Shown in pieces: positions 1 through 9,665 of a stretch of DNA of 64,000 nucleotides. Made by a program: the position numbers and the translations under genes. The stretch's first letter is position 1. Each line of letters starts with the position of its first letter. Origin of the DNA: Mimachlamys varia (Eukaryota; Mollusca; Bivalvia; Pectinida; Pectinidae); contig OX392529.1 in assembly GCA_947623455.1 (NCBI GenBank), positions 4,774,001-4,838,000 on the forward strand. Reading direction: 5' to 3'. The notes beneath the pieces were generated by a model. It was not told where the DNA came from. It did no database searches and saw nothing but the letters and a program-made list of their open reading frames with translations.

Positions 1-565
1 GGTAGTCAGGGGACACAGGTAAGATATACAGGTGTTACAGGGTGTTACAGGGTAGTCAGGAAACACAGGTAAGATATACAGGTGTTACAGGGTGTTACAG
101 GGTAGTCAGGAGACACAGGTAGGATATACATGTGTTACAGGGTGTTACAGGGTAGTCAGGGGACACAGGTAAGATATACATGTGTTACAGGGTAGTCAGG
201 AAACACAGGTAAGATATACAGGTGTTACAGGGTTATTTGGAGACACATGTAAGATATACAGGTGTTACAGGGTAGTCGAGAGACACAGGTAAGATATACA
301 GGTGTTACAGGGTAGTCAGGAAACACAGGTAAGATATACAGGTGTTACAGGGTTATTTGGAGACACAGGTAAGATATACAGGTGCGACAGGGTTATTTGG
401 AGACACATGTAAGATATACAGGTGCGACAGGGTTATTTGGAGACACATGTAAGATATACAGCTGTTACAGGGTTATTTGGAGACACAGGTAAGATATACA
501 GGTGTAACAGGGTAGTCGGGAGACACAGGCAAGATATACAGGTGTTACAGGGTAGTCGGGAGAAT
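1..565. repeat. 40/50-bp minisatellite, open at left edge
   Basis: About 13 tandem units, each built on GACACAGGTAAGATATACA followed by one or two copies of the 10-mer GGTGTTACAG, which makes the unit 40 or 50 bp. Variants include a TTATTTGG block replacing TAGTCAGG. The array starts before the window. It lies upstream of the fibrinogen-domain exon, so it is probably in that gene's last intron. Every unit contains CAG|GTAAGA, which matches a 5' splice donor. The short ORF at 422-604 runs through the array and is not a gene. Confidence 0.93.
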
Positions 566-1071
566 CAGAATAAATATCCGTGCACCTTTTTTGTCAAGAG
601 GTGATAAACAAAACAAGAAAGCGTATTTCAAACTCAAGACGTCAAGCGGTTAAATTTCACAAAAAATCAGACACTGAAAAAGAGAGTCGATTTTTGTGAA
701 ATTTAAGCGCTTGACGTATATGTATCAAGCTGAAATTTGGCAATTATTTTCCTTATGGTTTTAGATGATTAATATCATAAAAAGAAAATTAAATTTTTTT
801 GTTTTTATATATATATTTGTAATTATTCATATTTCGCTGTATTCACTATATATATAGATGGTTATTCTCCTGGCCACAAGTACCTGTGTTCCTCATTGGT
901 ACTTTTATAGACCCCGGCAGAGCGGGGGCTTTAGAAAATATATAGTCCCGGCAAGATAGCCATTCAGAAAGAGTGTTACAAATTAAAAGGTGACAAAACG
1001 ATATATTTACATCCCATATTAATGGATGGCATTGTAAATGTGACTAAAACAGCATCGTTAAGTTATACTTA
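566..1071. other. AT-rich intronic spacer
   Basis: About 500 bp between two minisatellites with no open frame of note. It holds a long hairpin (639-717, listed separately) and a small CCCCG/CGGGG hairpin near 912-926. It is presumed intron of the fibrinogen-related gene. No earlier exon of that gene was recognised here. Confidence 0.6.
639..717. repeat. Inverted repeat (about 29-bp arms)
   Basis: The left arm at 639-668 and the right arm at 689-717 are reverse complements over about 29 bp, with one mismatch and one indel, around a loop of about 20 bp. The arms contain AAATTTCACAAAAA and its complement. Weaker pairing seems to continue outside the arms. This is the shape of a short non-autonomous DNA element or a simple hairpin. 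No flanking target duplication was identified. Confidence 0.75.
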
Positions 1072-1834
1072 TTGTTATACGTATATTGACCACCACAGGT
1101 GACTCGATGGAGTTACATAATATTGTTATACGTACATTGACCACCTCAGGTGACTCGATGGAGGTACATAATATTGTTATACGTATATTGACCGCCACAG
1201 GTGACTCGATGGAGGTACATAATATTGTTATACGTACATTGACCGCCACAGGTGACTCGATGGAGGTACATAATATTGTTATACGTATATTGACCGCCAC
1301 AGGTGACTCGATGGAGATACATAATATTGTTATACGTACATTGACCGACACAGGTGACTCGATGGAGGTACATAATATTGTTATACGTACATTGACCACC
1401 ACAGGTGACTCGATGGAGGTACATAATATTGTTATACGTATATTGACCGCCACAGGTGACTCGATGGAGGTACATAATATTGTTATACGTATATTGACCG
1501 CCACAGGTGACTCGATGGAGGTACATAATATTGTTATACGTATATTGACCGCCACAGGTGACTCGATGGAGGTACATAATATTGTTATACGTATATTGAC
1601 CGCCACAGGTGACTCGATGGAGGTACATAATATTGTTATACGTATATTGACCGCCACAGGTGACTCGAGAGGTACATAATATTGTTATGCGTATATTGAC
1701 CGCGACAGGTGACTCGATGGAGGTACATAATATTGTTATACGTATAAATTGACCACCACAGGTGACTCGATGGAGGTACATAATATTGTTATACGTATGT
1801 TGACCTCCTCAGGTGACTCGATGGAGGTACATAA
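1072..1834 (+). repeat. 51-bp minisatellite made from an intron/exon junction
   Basis: Fifteen copies of the junction AG|GTGACTCGATGGAGG occur, with GACTCG at 1101, 1152, 1203, 1254, 1305, 1356, 1407, 1458, 1509, 1560, 1611, 1662, 1711, 1764 and 1815. The period is 51 bp except for a 49-bp and a 53-bp unit. The last copy is the real start of the fibrinogen exon. Each unit contains about 29 nt of intron 3' end (TATTGTTATACG... ending CCACAG) and the first 22 nt of the exon. Because 51 is divisible by three, long ORFs appear on both strands; they are by-products of the repeat. Confidence 0.95.
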
Positions 1835-2060
1835 CGGGATGATGTTCTCTACCTTCGACTTAGACAACGACGGAGCCCCCGGTAACTGTGCCGAGAGCTT
1901 TAAGGGTGGATTCTGGTACAACAACTGTCACAATGCTAACCCTAACGGGGTGTACTTGGAGGGCGAGCACGAGACGCTGGCGGACGGAGTAAACTGGCAC
2001 AGCTGGAGGGGTTATAAATACTCTATGAAATATTTCGACATGAAAATTAGGCCTGTATGA
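1813..2060 (+). CDS. Fibrinogen C-terminal domain, last exon (partial gene)
   Basis: This is the terminal exon of a fibrinogen-related protein (ficolin, FREP or tenascin type). After the acceptor CCTCCTCAG|GT it encodes about 82 residues ending in TGA. Visible signatures are GDSMEVHNGMMFST, the calcium-loop motif DLDND, the conserved pair NCA and NNCH with cysteines 13 apart, NPNGVY, and the family ending W-x2-WRGYKYSMKYFDMKIRP. The known role of such domains is extracellular recognition of acetylated sugars or similar ligands; the ligand here is unknown. The frame enters in phase 1, so a preceding exon must end in a G or equivalent. Earlier exons lie left of the window or were not recognised. 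The acceptor has been multiplied upstream as a 51-bp array. Only the C-terminal third of the domain is present in this window. Confidence 0.93.
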
Positions 2061-2300
2061 TGAATGTTTCTATAAAATGTTGTAGTGTGTGAGGACATGT
2101 GTATGTATAGGTATGTCTCTTGCTTCATCAACACCGCATCTTATGTTAGTGCATCAAACTTTATCATTTCTCAGATTCATTGCGTCACATGTCTTGGCTG
2201 GGATTGTCAGAGTATTCGAGTTATTTCCCTTGTTCGGGACTGTATACCTGGACTCGCGATGTTTGTTAGAAATGAGCGTTTATGAAATTGGCATGTGAAC

Positions 2301-2306
2301 AATAAA
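2301..2306 (+). terminator. Poly(A) signal of fibrinogen-related gene
   Basis: A canonical AATAAA lies about 240 nt after the stop codon at 2058-2060. The 3'UTR would be roughly 2061-2320. Short ORFs in 2085-2298 fall in this UTR and show no family features. Confidence 0.7.
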
Positions 2307-2309
2307 TTA

Positions 2310-5300
2310 TGTTTTAAATCATTTTAATTCGATTTCATTCACAACTTAGATATTTCTGATATAAAAGCTTTCAAATAGAAAGATATATATAATTGACTAA
2401 CATATATCTTTATAAGATCAGCCAATCCGTCTGCCGTCAATGTATGGCTTGTCCACTTCACTTATGCATGATATGTAGAGTTAAAGTCCGTTCATCCAAG
2501 TTAACGGCATCCTCGATATCCAGGGGTTACGATCACCTATGTAATCTACACCCCTGGAATATATCATGGCAAAATTGAAAGCTCCCGGGTCTGCCACCTA
2601 GCGGTCGGTGTGCGTTGTTTCCCTTTGAATCACGTAATCACTGACCAATCAAAATGCGTGCAACAAAACGGCTTCTGCAATGAATGTAAACAAGGAAGAA
2701 CATTCAAGCTTGATCAAATTAGACAGCATCAGGAAACGGCGATCCACGCACTGAGTCCTTACCGTAAATGTGTCGTTGAAGATTGTTCTTCTTTGTTTTA
2801 CTGGTAAAGATCCATGACACAGTCGACACTGTGCCATGTTTGTTTACTTTTTTTCTGTCCCATAAGAAGAGCGCGTGATCAAATGTTAGGTGCGCTCTTA
2901 TTGGACGCAGCCAGACCTAGCTGCATCCAATGAAAATTCTCGTCGCGGGATTTACGAAATGTGGTCTATATATGCCAAGGGTGAAGATGAGTGTGCGGAT
3001 CGTAACCCTTGGCTAGCGAAGATGAGTTAACGGACACCAATCCGTGTTAGTTTAAAGAAGCCCAACATCTTAATGTTAGGTTTGTGTATTACTTGTCTTG
3101 TTGACACAAGAGGCAGTTGTATTCAAGGTCACTCACGAGTCCGCAACCAATAGAAATCCCTAACGTTTTTAGCGCTAAAACTACGAGTAGTTTTTGCGTC
3201 TATTGCTGCCACTATTCTGTGACCTTTGACCCATGTCATTTTTTCCCCTCCCGCTCCGGAAAAGCTTGAATTGCTTCCAATCGTATGATATCTGAACTAT
3301 TTGAAAGCCTAAACCTAACAGGAAATGATGTTCCCATGGTATTGTTAATAATTATGATGACTTTAATTATCTATATGCGATTTGTAACAAAGAAATCAGT
3401 TTTTCACTCCCATGGCTCATTTAAATATTACGTCGCTGCTCATGGCCTGACCTCTCGTGTATACATTCGTGCTATATATACCTCTCTGTGCATTACACTC
3501 GTATACGGATCTTGGAATGAACTGTAATGGTGTACTTTGCTGTTAAACTTTGATTATATAATCGCGCCATAGCCAAATAGCCTGATTTTGATTTCAATGA
3601 TATATTACCTTATACATGTGCATAAACCAAAATACTTGATCAATTTGTCGGTCGGAAATATCAATTCGTAACTAAAGTGAAAATCCGCCCTCTGGATATG
3701 ATAACGTTATTTACGACTTATTTCCCCTGATTGTCACTAACGTTGTGATATATATATTATATATACTGAATGCACAAGCTTGATCGATTTTCTTACTTAA
3801 TATTGTACTGAGTATACAATTTTTAATGAGACATTATCAGAACCTGCATAATTAATGTACAAATGAATTGAAAATAACACTTATACTTTTCTGTGACGAG
3901 CAAAAGCTCGTGCTTTTATAATTACGTCCTCTTTGCTTCACATATCACTATACACTGTAGGTTCACATTTTTGTTTTAACGAAACTTTATCAGAACCTGT
4001 AAAGTGTATATAGTAATTGGCTCAATATAAGTTATTTAGTAGAAATAACACTTATATTGTATCTCTGGTGTGCAAAAACCTTTACGGTGTAAATTACCGT
4101 TATTATGTGTGGCCATATATAGGTCACGGCCAACATACATGTAATTTTCCCTGCTTTGTATATATATGAACTTGATAATTGATAATTAGGCCTAGAGCTG
4201 AGTGAATATGACATGTTTGCATACCATTACTTTTCTCCGGCTTGGTAAAGATATCTTAATAGGCCGTCGTTCTTTTGGAACAACAATTTGACTGTTTACT
4301 GTGATATTTTATGACAAATTGGATAGTTCGAACCATGCTTAGTTAAAAACTTCTTCAGTCAGTTTCTCAAATTGCACATGTAGGTTTCACGTTGTGCTTA
4401 GTTATGCCCGTTTGATATCATACTGATCAGTAAAAACAAAATGGCGGAAATGCTGCCATCTTTGATTTAGGCATTGAAATTGACAACTGCGAGAGGGATC
4501 TTTCTAATATTTCATATGTAGGTTCCCTTGATCCCTACTGTTGTGCCCTTTTGATGTTGTAACTGATCAGAAAAACAAAATGGCCGAAAAACAGCCATCT
4601 TGGACTTTGACATTGAAATCACTATTTCTTAAAGAAGTAATGGGTGGATATTTCTCAAATTCCGTATGTAGTTTCACTTTCGTGCCTATTTGTGCCCGTT
4701 GAGAGATTTTGAGACTGATCAGATAAACAAAATGTCTGACAGATTGCCATCCTGAATTTAGATAATTAGGCCTAGAGATGTAAGTGTAGTGGATCTTTCT
4801 CAAACTTTATATGTATGTTCCTCTTGGTCCTTATAGTTGTGCTATTTTGCTTTTAGGGCCGATCAGAAAAAAACAAAATGGCCGACGGACGGCCATCTTG
4901 AAATTTTAGCTCATAGTCTACCATCTTTCAATTAATAATGCATTTTCTTAAGAAGAAAAAGGGAAAATATCCCACTTTTTACTTTGTGTCTAACACACTA
5001 ATACCGTTTATTTCGGTGCATATATTAAAATAAACACATTCGCTTCCCTGTAAATGGATCAATGTTCATTTGTAATAAAAACTGATATTTTAGTTAAATT
5101 GTTAAAGCACTGCACTTAATTGTACATGTAGCTTGAAATACAACTCGTCAATCTAAACAACCTGCGTGTTATTGGGTTTACTCTAGATACTTACTTAATC
5201 CCTATTCTGAAGCTTTCTGATATCGAAACATAGTAACCCATACAACAAAAACACTTCAATAGCTGTCGAAATATACATACTATTGTTTGAAGTTTTAGCG

Positions 5301-6100
5301 TTTCAGTACTTTCAGTACTTTGATTGATTATGATTTCACTATTTCACTAAGACGCCGTTTAACCACAAGTATACTGAATGCCATTTCGATGTGTGTTCGT
5401 CAAAGGTGTTTCGGATTAAAAAAAGCGACATGTTTGCTAGCTGTTGCGAGATACTGTTGTAGTCACTGTGACAAAACACACCGTTTTAGTTTAAAGTTCA
5501 GTTTAGATGTGACACAGAGTAGTAGAAAGCGAAAACCAAAAGATACCATAATCCAACTTCATATAAACCAAACTTTGGCGGTCTGAGCCTTCAGAACTTA
5601 TAATTAACAGCTGGCAGCGCAAAATAACTCCTCAGAATGATGTAAAGGTGCAGTATAATTTGTAACATATATATATGCTTTATCGCAGTGTACACGTCAG
5701 TGAATATTTTAGATCTGGTCCGAAGCTTCTATTATTTAGCCTTTCAATTCAATACTAGGTCAACAATGTATGCTTATCAAGAGTAATGTTTTATAGAATT
5801 TTGCAAATCGTTAATGATCAATCTTAACTTTTTCGTTTAGTGCAAGAAAATATTATGTTAGCATTTTAATATATGTTTTTAGATTTGGAAATTGATTCAG
5901 TAATACACGTCATACTGAATTTAAATCGTCAATTACAATTTTTCCAGACAATACTACTTTCGAAGTAGATTGCAGATTTTACAGTGGTGTGTTATGTTTG
6001 AACATGATTTCGAGAATACTATTTGTAAATAAAATATGTGGGTAATCAACAGTATACTTGGTGTTGTTTACTAATACCACTTCACTAATGTCACAGTACT
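2310..6100. other. Intergenic, AT-rich, no convincing gene
   Basis: ORFs here are at most 88 codons and lack family signatures. The 65-codon frame at 2610-2807 has a CNEC and spaced His residues that look vaguely zinc-finger-like, but the spacing fits no family. A promoter-like patch at 2900-3012 combines an inverted CCAAT pair, TATATATG near 2966 and the short hairpin CCAAGGGT/ACCCTTGG. A diverged direct repeat lies at about 3826-3925 and 3971-4075. A hairpin ACGAGC-AAAA-GCTCGT sits at 3896-3911. Four decayed units lie at 4300-4920. Confidence 0.6.
4300..4920. repeat. Four diverged ~145-bp units with a central palindrome
   Basis: Each unit has a GATCAG...AACAAAATG lead-in and a 19-nt hairpin beginning ATG and ending GCCAT, at 4441-4459, 4580-4598, 4732-4750 and 4878-4896 (spacings 139, 152, 146). 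The last copy has perfect 7-bp arms ATGGCCG/CGGCCAT; the others are decayed. The sequence AAAATGGC resembles a YY1-type site. This looks like an old dispersed or tandem repeat rather than a gene. Confidence 0.7.
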
Positions 6101-6101
6101 G

Positions 6102-7690
6102 ATTAACACAGTGTCAATATAGAATTACAGTGTCAATATAGCGTTAACACAGTGTCAATATAGAGTTAACACAGTGTCAATATAGCGTTAACACAGTGTC
6201 AATATAGAGTAAACACAGTGTCAATATAGAGTTAACACAGTGTCAATATAGCGTTAACACAGTGTCAATATAGCGTTAACACAGTGTCAATATAGAATTA
6301 CAGTGTCAATATAGCGTTAACACAGTGTCAACATAGCGTTAACACAGTGTCAATATAGCGTTAACACAGTGTCAATATAGAGTTAACACAGTGTCAATAT
6401 AGCGTTAACACAGTGTCAATATAGCGTTAACACAGTGTCAATATAGAATTACAGTGTCAATATAGCGTTAACACAGTGTCAATATAGAGTTAACACAGTG
6501 TCAATATAGCGTTAACACAGTGTCAATATAGCGTTAACACAGTGTCAATATAGAGTTAACACAGTGTCAATATAGAATTACAGTGTCAATATAGCGTTAA
6601 CACAGTGTCAATATAGCGTTAACACAGTGTCAACATAGCGTTAACACAGTGTCAAAATAGCGTTAACACAGTGTCAATATAACGTTAACACAGTGTAAAT
6701 ATACGGTTAACACAGTGTCAATATAGAGTTAACATAGTGTCAATATAGCGTTAACACAGTGTCAATATAGCGTTAACACAGTGTCAATATAGCGTTAACA
6801 CGGTGTCAATATAGTGTTAACACAGTGTCAACATAGCGTTAACACAGTGTCAATATAGCGTTAACACATTGTCAATATAGAGTTAACACAGTGTCAACAT
6901 AGCGTGAACACAGTGTCAATATGGAGTTAACACAGTGTCAATATAGAGTTACAGCATCAACATAGAGTTAACACAGTGTCAACAAACCGTTAACACAGTT
7001 GACACTGTGTTAACGTAGAGTTAACACAGTGTCAATATTGAGTTAACACAGTGTCAATATAGCGTTAACACAGTGTCAACATAGCGTTAACACAGTGTCA
7101 ACATAGAGTTAACACAGTGTCAACATAGAGTTAACACAGTGTCAACATAGAGTTAACACAGTGTCAACATAGAGTTAACACAGTGTCAATATAGAGTTAA
7201 AACAGTGTCAACATAGAGTTAACACAGTGTCAACATAGCGTTAACACAGTGTCAACATAGAGTAAACACAGTGTCAACATAGAGTTAACACAGTGTCAAT
7301 ATAGAGTTACAGCGTCAACATAGAGTTAACACAGTGTCAACATAGCGTTAACACAGTGTCAACATAGAGTAAACACAGTGTCAATATAGAGTTAACACAG
7401 TGTCAACATAGAGTTAACACAGTGTCAACAAAGAGTTAACACAGTGTCAACATAGAGTTAACACAGTGTCAATATAGCGTTAACACAGTGTCAACATAGA
7501 GTTAACACAGTGTCAATATAGACTTAACACAGTGTCAATATAGCGTTAACACAGTGTCAATATAAAGTAAACACAGTGTCAACATAGCGTTAACACGGTG
7601 TCAATATAGCGTTAACACGGTGTCAATATAGAATTAGAGCGTCAACATAGCATTAACACAGTGTCAATATAGAGTTAACACAGTGTCAAC
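6102..7690. repeat. 22-bp minisatellite
   Basis: About 70 tandem units of GTTAACACAGTGTCAATA plus TAGC or TAGA. Shortened units lacking the GTTAACAC part (GAATTACAGTGTC) recur in the first 500 bp. ATA is replaced by ACA increasingly toward the right end. One unit is inverted at 6989-7014. There is no coding potential beyond chance. Confidence 0.95.
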
Positions 7691-9284
7691 ATCAGTTAAC
7701 ATACCGACAGTGTCAACATAGAGTTAACATACCGAAAGTGTCAACATAGAGTTTACATACTGACAGTGTTAATATCAGTTTACATACTGACAGTGTCAAC
7801 ATCAGTTTACATACCGACAGTGTCAACATCAGTTTACATACTGACAGTGTCAATATCAGTTTACATACTGACAGTGTCAACATAGAGTTTACATACTGAC
7901 AGTGTCAATATCAGTTTACATACTAACAGTGTCAACATCAGTTTACATACCGACAGTGTCAACATCAGTTTACATACTGACAGTGTCAACATCAGTTTAC
8001 ATACTGACAGTGTCAACATCAGTTTACATACTGACAGTGTCAACATCAGTTTACATACTGACAGTGTCAACATCAGTTTACATACTGACAGTGTCAACAT
8101 CAGTTTACATACTGACAGTGTCAACATCAGTTATATACTGACAGTATCAACATCAGTTTACATAATGACAGTGTCAAAATAGAGTTAACATACTAAGAGT
8201 GTCAACATCAGTTAACATACTGACAGTGTCAACATCAGTAAACATACTGACAGTGTCAACATCAGTTTACATACTGAAAGCGTCAACATCAGTTTACATA
8301 CTGACAGTGTCAACATCAGCTAACATACTGACAGTGTCAACATCAGTTTACATGCTGACAGTGTCAACATCAGTTTACATACTGACAGCGCCAACATCAG
8401 TTAACATACTGACAGTGTCAACATCCGCTAACATACTGACAGTGTCAACATCCGCTAACATACTAACAGTGTCAACATCAGTTTACATACTGACAGTGTC
8501 AACATAGAGTTTACATACTGACAGTGTCAACATAGAGTTTACATACTGACAGTGTCAACATCAGTTTACATACTAACAGTATCAACATAGAGTTTACATA
8601 CTGACAGTGTCAACATAGAGTTTACATACTGACAGTGTCAACATCAGTTTACATACTAACAGTATCAACATAGAGTTTACATACTGACAGTGTTAATATC
8701 AGTTTACATACTGACAGTGTCAACATCAGTTTACATACTGACAGTGTCAACATCAGTTTACATACTGACAGTGTCAACATCAGTAAACATACTGACAGTG
8801 TCAACATCAGTTTACATACTGACAGTGTCAACATCAGTAAACATACTGACAGTGTCATCATTAGTTTACACACTGACAGTGTCAACATCAGTTAACATAC
8901 TGACAGTGTCAACATAGAGTTTACATACTGACAGTGTCAACATCAGTAAACATACTGACAGCGTCAACATCAGTTTACATACTGACAGTGTCAACATCAG
9001 TTTACATACTGACAGCGTCAACATCAGTTAACATACTGACAGTGTCAACATCAGTTAACATACTGACAGTGTCAACATCAGTTTGCATAATGACAGTGTC
9101 AACATCAGTTTACCTACTGACAGTGTCAACATCAGTTTACATACTGACAGTGTCAACATCAGTTTACCTAATGACAGTGTCAACATCAGTTTACCTACTG
9201 ACAGTGTCAACATCAGCTAACATACTGACAGTGTCAACATCAGCTAACATACTGACAGCGTCAACATCAGTTAACATACTGACA
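7691..9284. repeat. 27-bp minisatellite derived from the 22-bp family
   Basis: About 58 units built on ACATACTGACAGTGTCAACA plus TCAGTTT. It shares CAGTGTCAACAT and the GTT(A/T)ACA block with the adjacent 22-bp array and differs by about 5 extra bases (TACTGA/TACCGA). Because 27 is divisible by three, the frames give a 9-residue peptide repeat (TVSTSVYIL and its opposite-strand counterpart). These frames are not taken as genes. The array stops 382 bp before the start codon of the B-box gene. Confidence 0.95.
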
Positions 9285-9573
9285 AATACCACCTACTGCA
9301 TTACTTAATCAATGTTAAGTCAGCTTCCAGACATTTTTTAGCATAAAAAGTGTCAATCTACTTAATGTATTTCCGAACATATACAGTACAGGTCGATCAC
9401 CAGACCGGACGGTAACTGTGCATGTTCCACTGAACACAATGGAGACATACTACAAAAGATATAACAAAGTCCCCTACTGTACTGTTTATGTGGTGGCTTT
9501 AATTGTCGCCGAGATTGGTAGATAACAACGATACGTCACTAGCCCTATACATATTTTAACACCTTGGCACCAA
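9285..9573. other. Upstream region of the B-box gene
   Basis: Unique sequence between the 27-bp array and the TATA motif. No ORF or repeat was recognised. It presumably includes proximal promoter sequence. Confidence 0.5.
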
Positions 9574-9580
9574 TATAAGG
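9574..9580 (+). promoter_or_regulatory. TATA motif of B-box gene
   Basis: TATAAGG lies 92 nt upstream of the ATG. Initiator-like TCAGTT occurs at about 9595-9600 and again near 9617, and an A at 9605 sits 31 nt from the TATA. Any of these could be the transcription start. There is no upstream ATG between here and 9666. Confidence 0.5.
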
Positions 9581-9665
9581 AGCACACTTCTGGCTCAGTT
9601 GTTCAAAAACCACAATTCAGTTACTTAGTTTGACCGGAAAGTGTTATAAATCAACTATCAGAGCG

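Noticed and set aside
1058..1781. Overlapping long frames on both strands in the 51-bp array
   Set aside because: They are a consequence of a unit length divisible by three without stops; the real coding part starts at 1813.
2610..2807. Zinc-finger-like short gene
   Set aside because: The Cys and His spacing fits no known finger, and the opposite strand is open over the same bases.
5320..5586. 88-codon frame in intergenic DNA
   Set aside because: No domain, no start context and length within chance for AT-rich DNA of this size.
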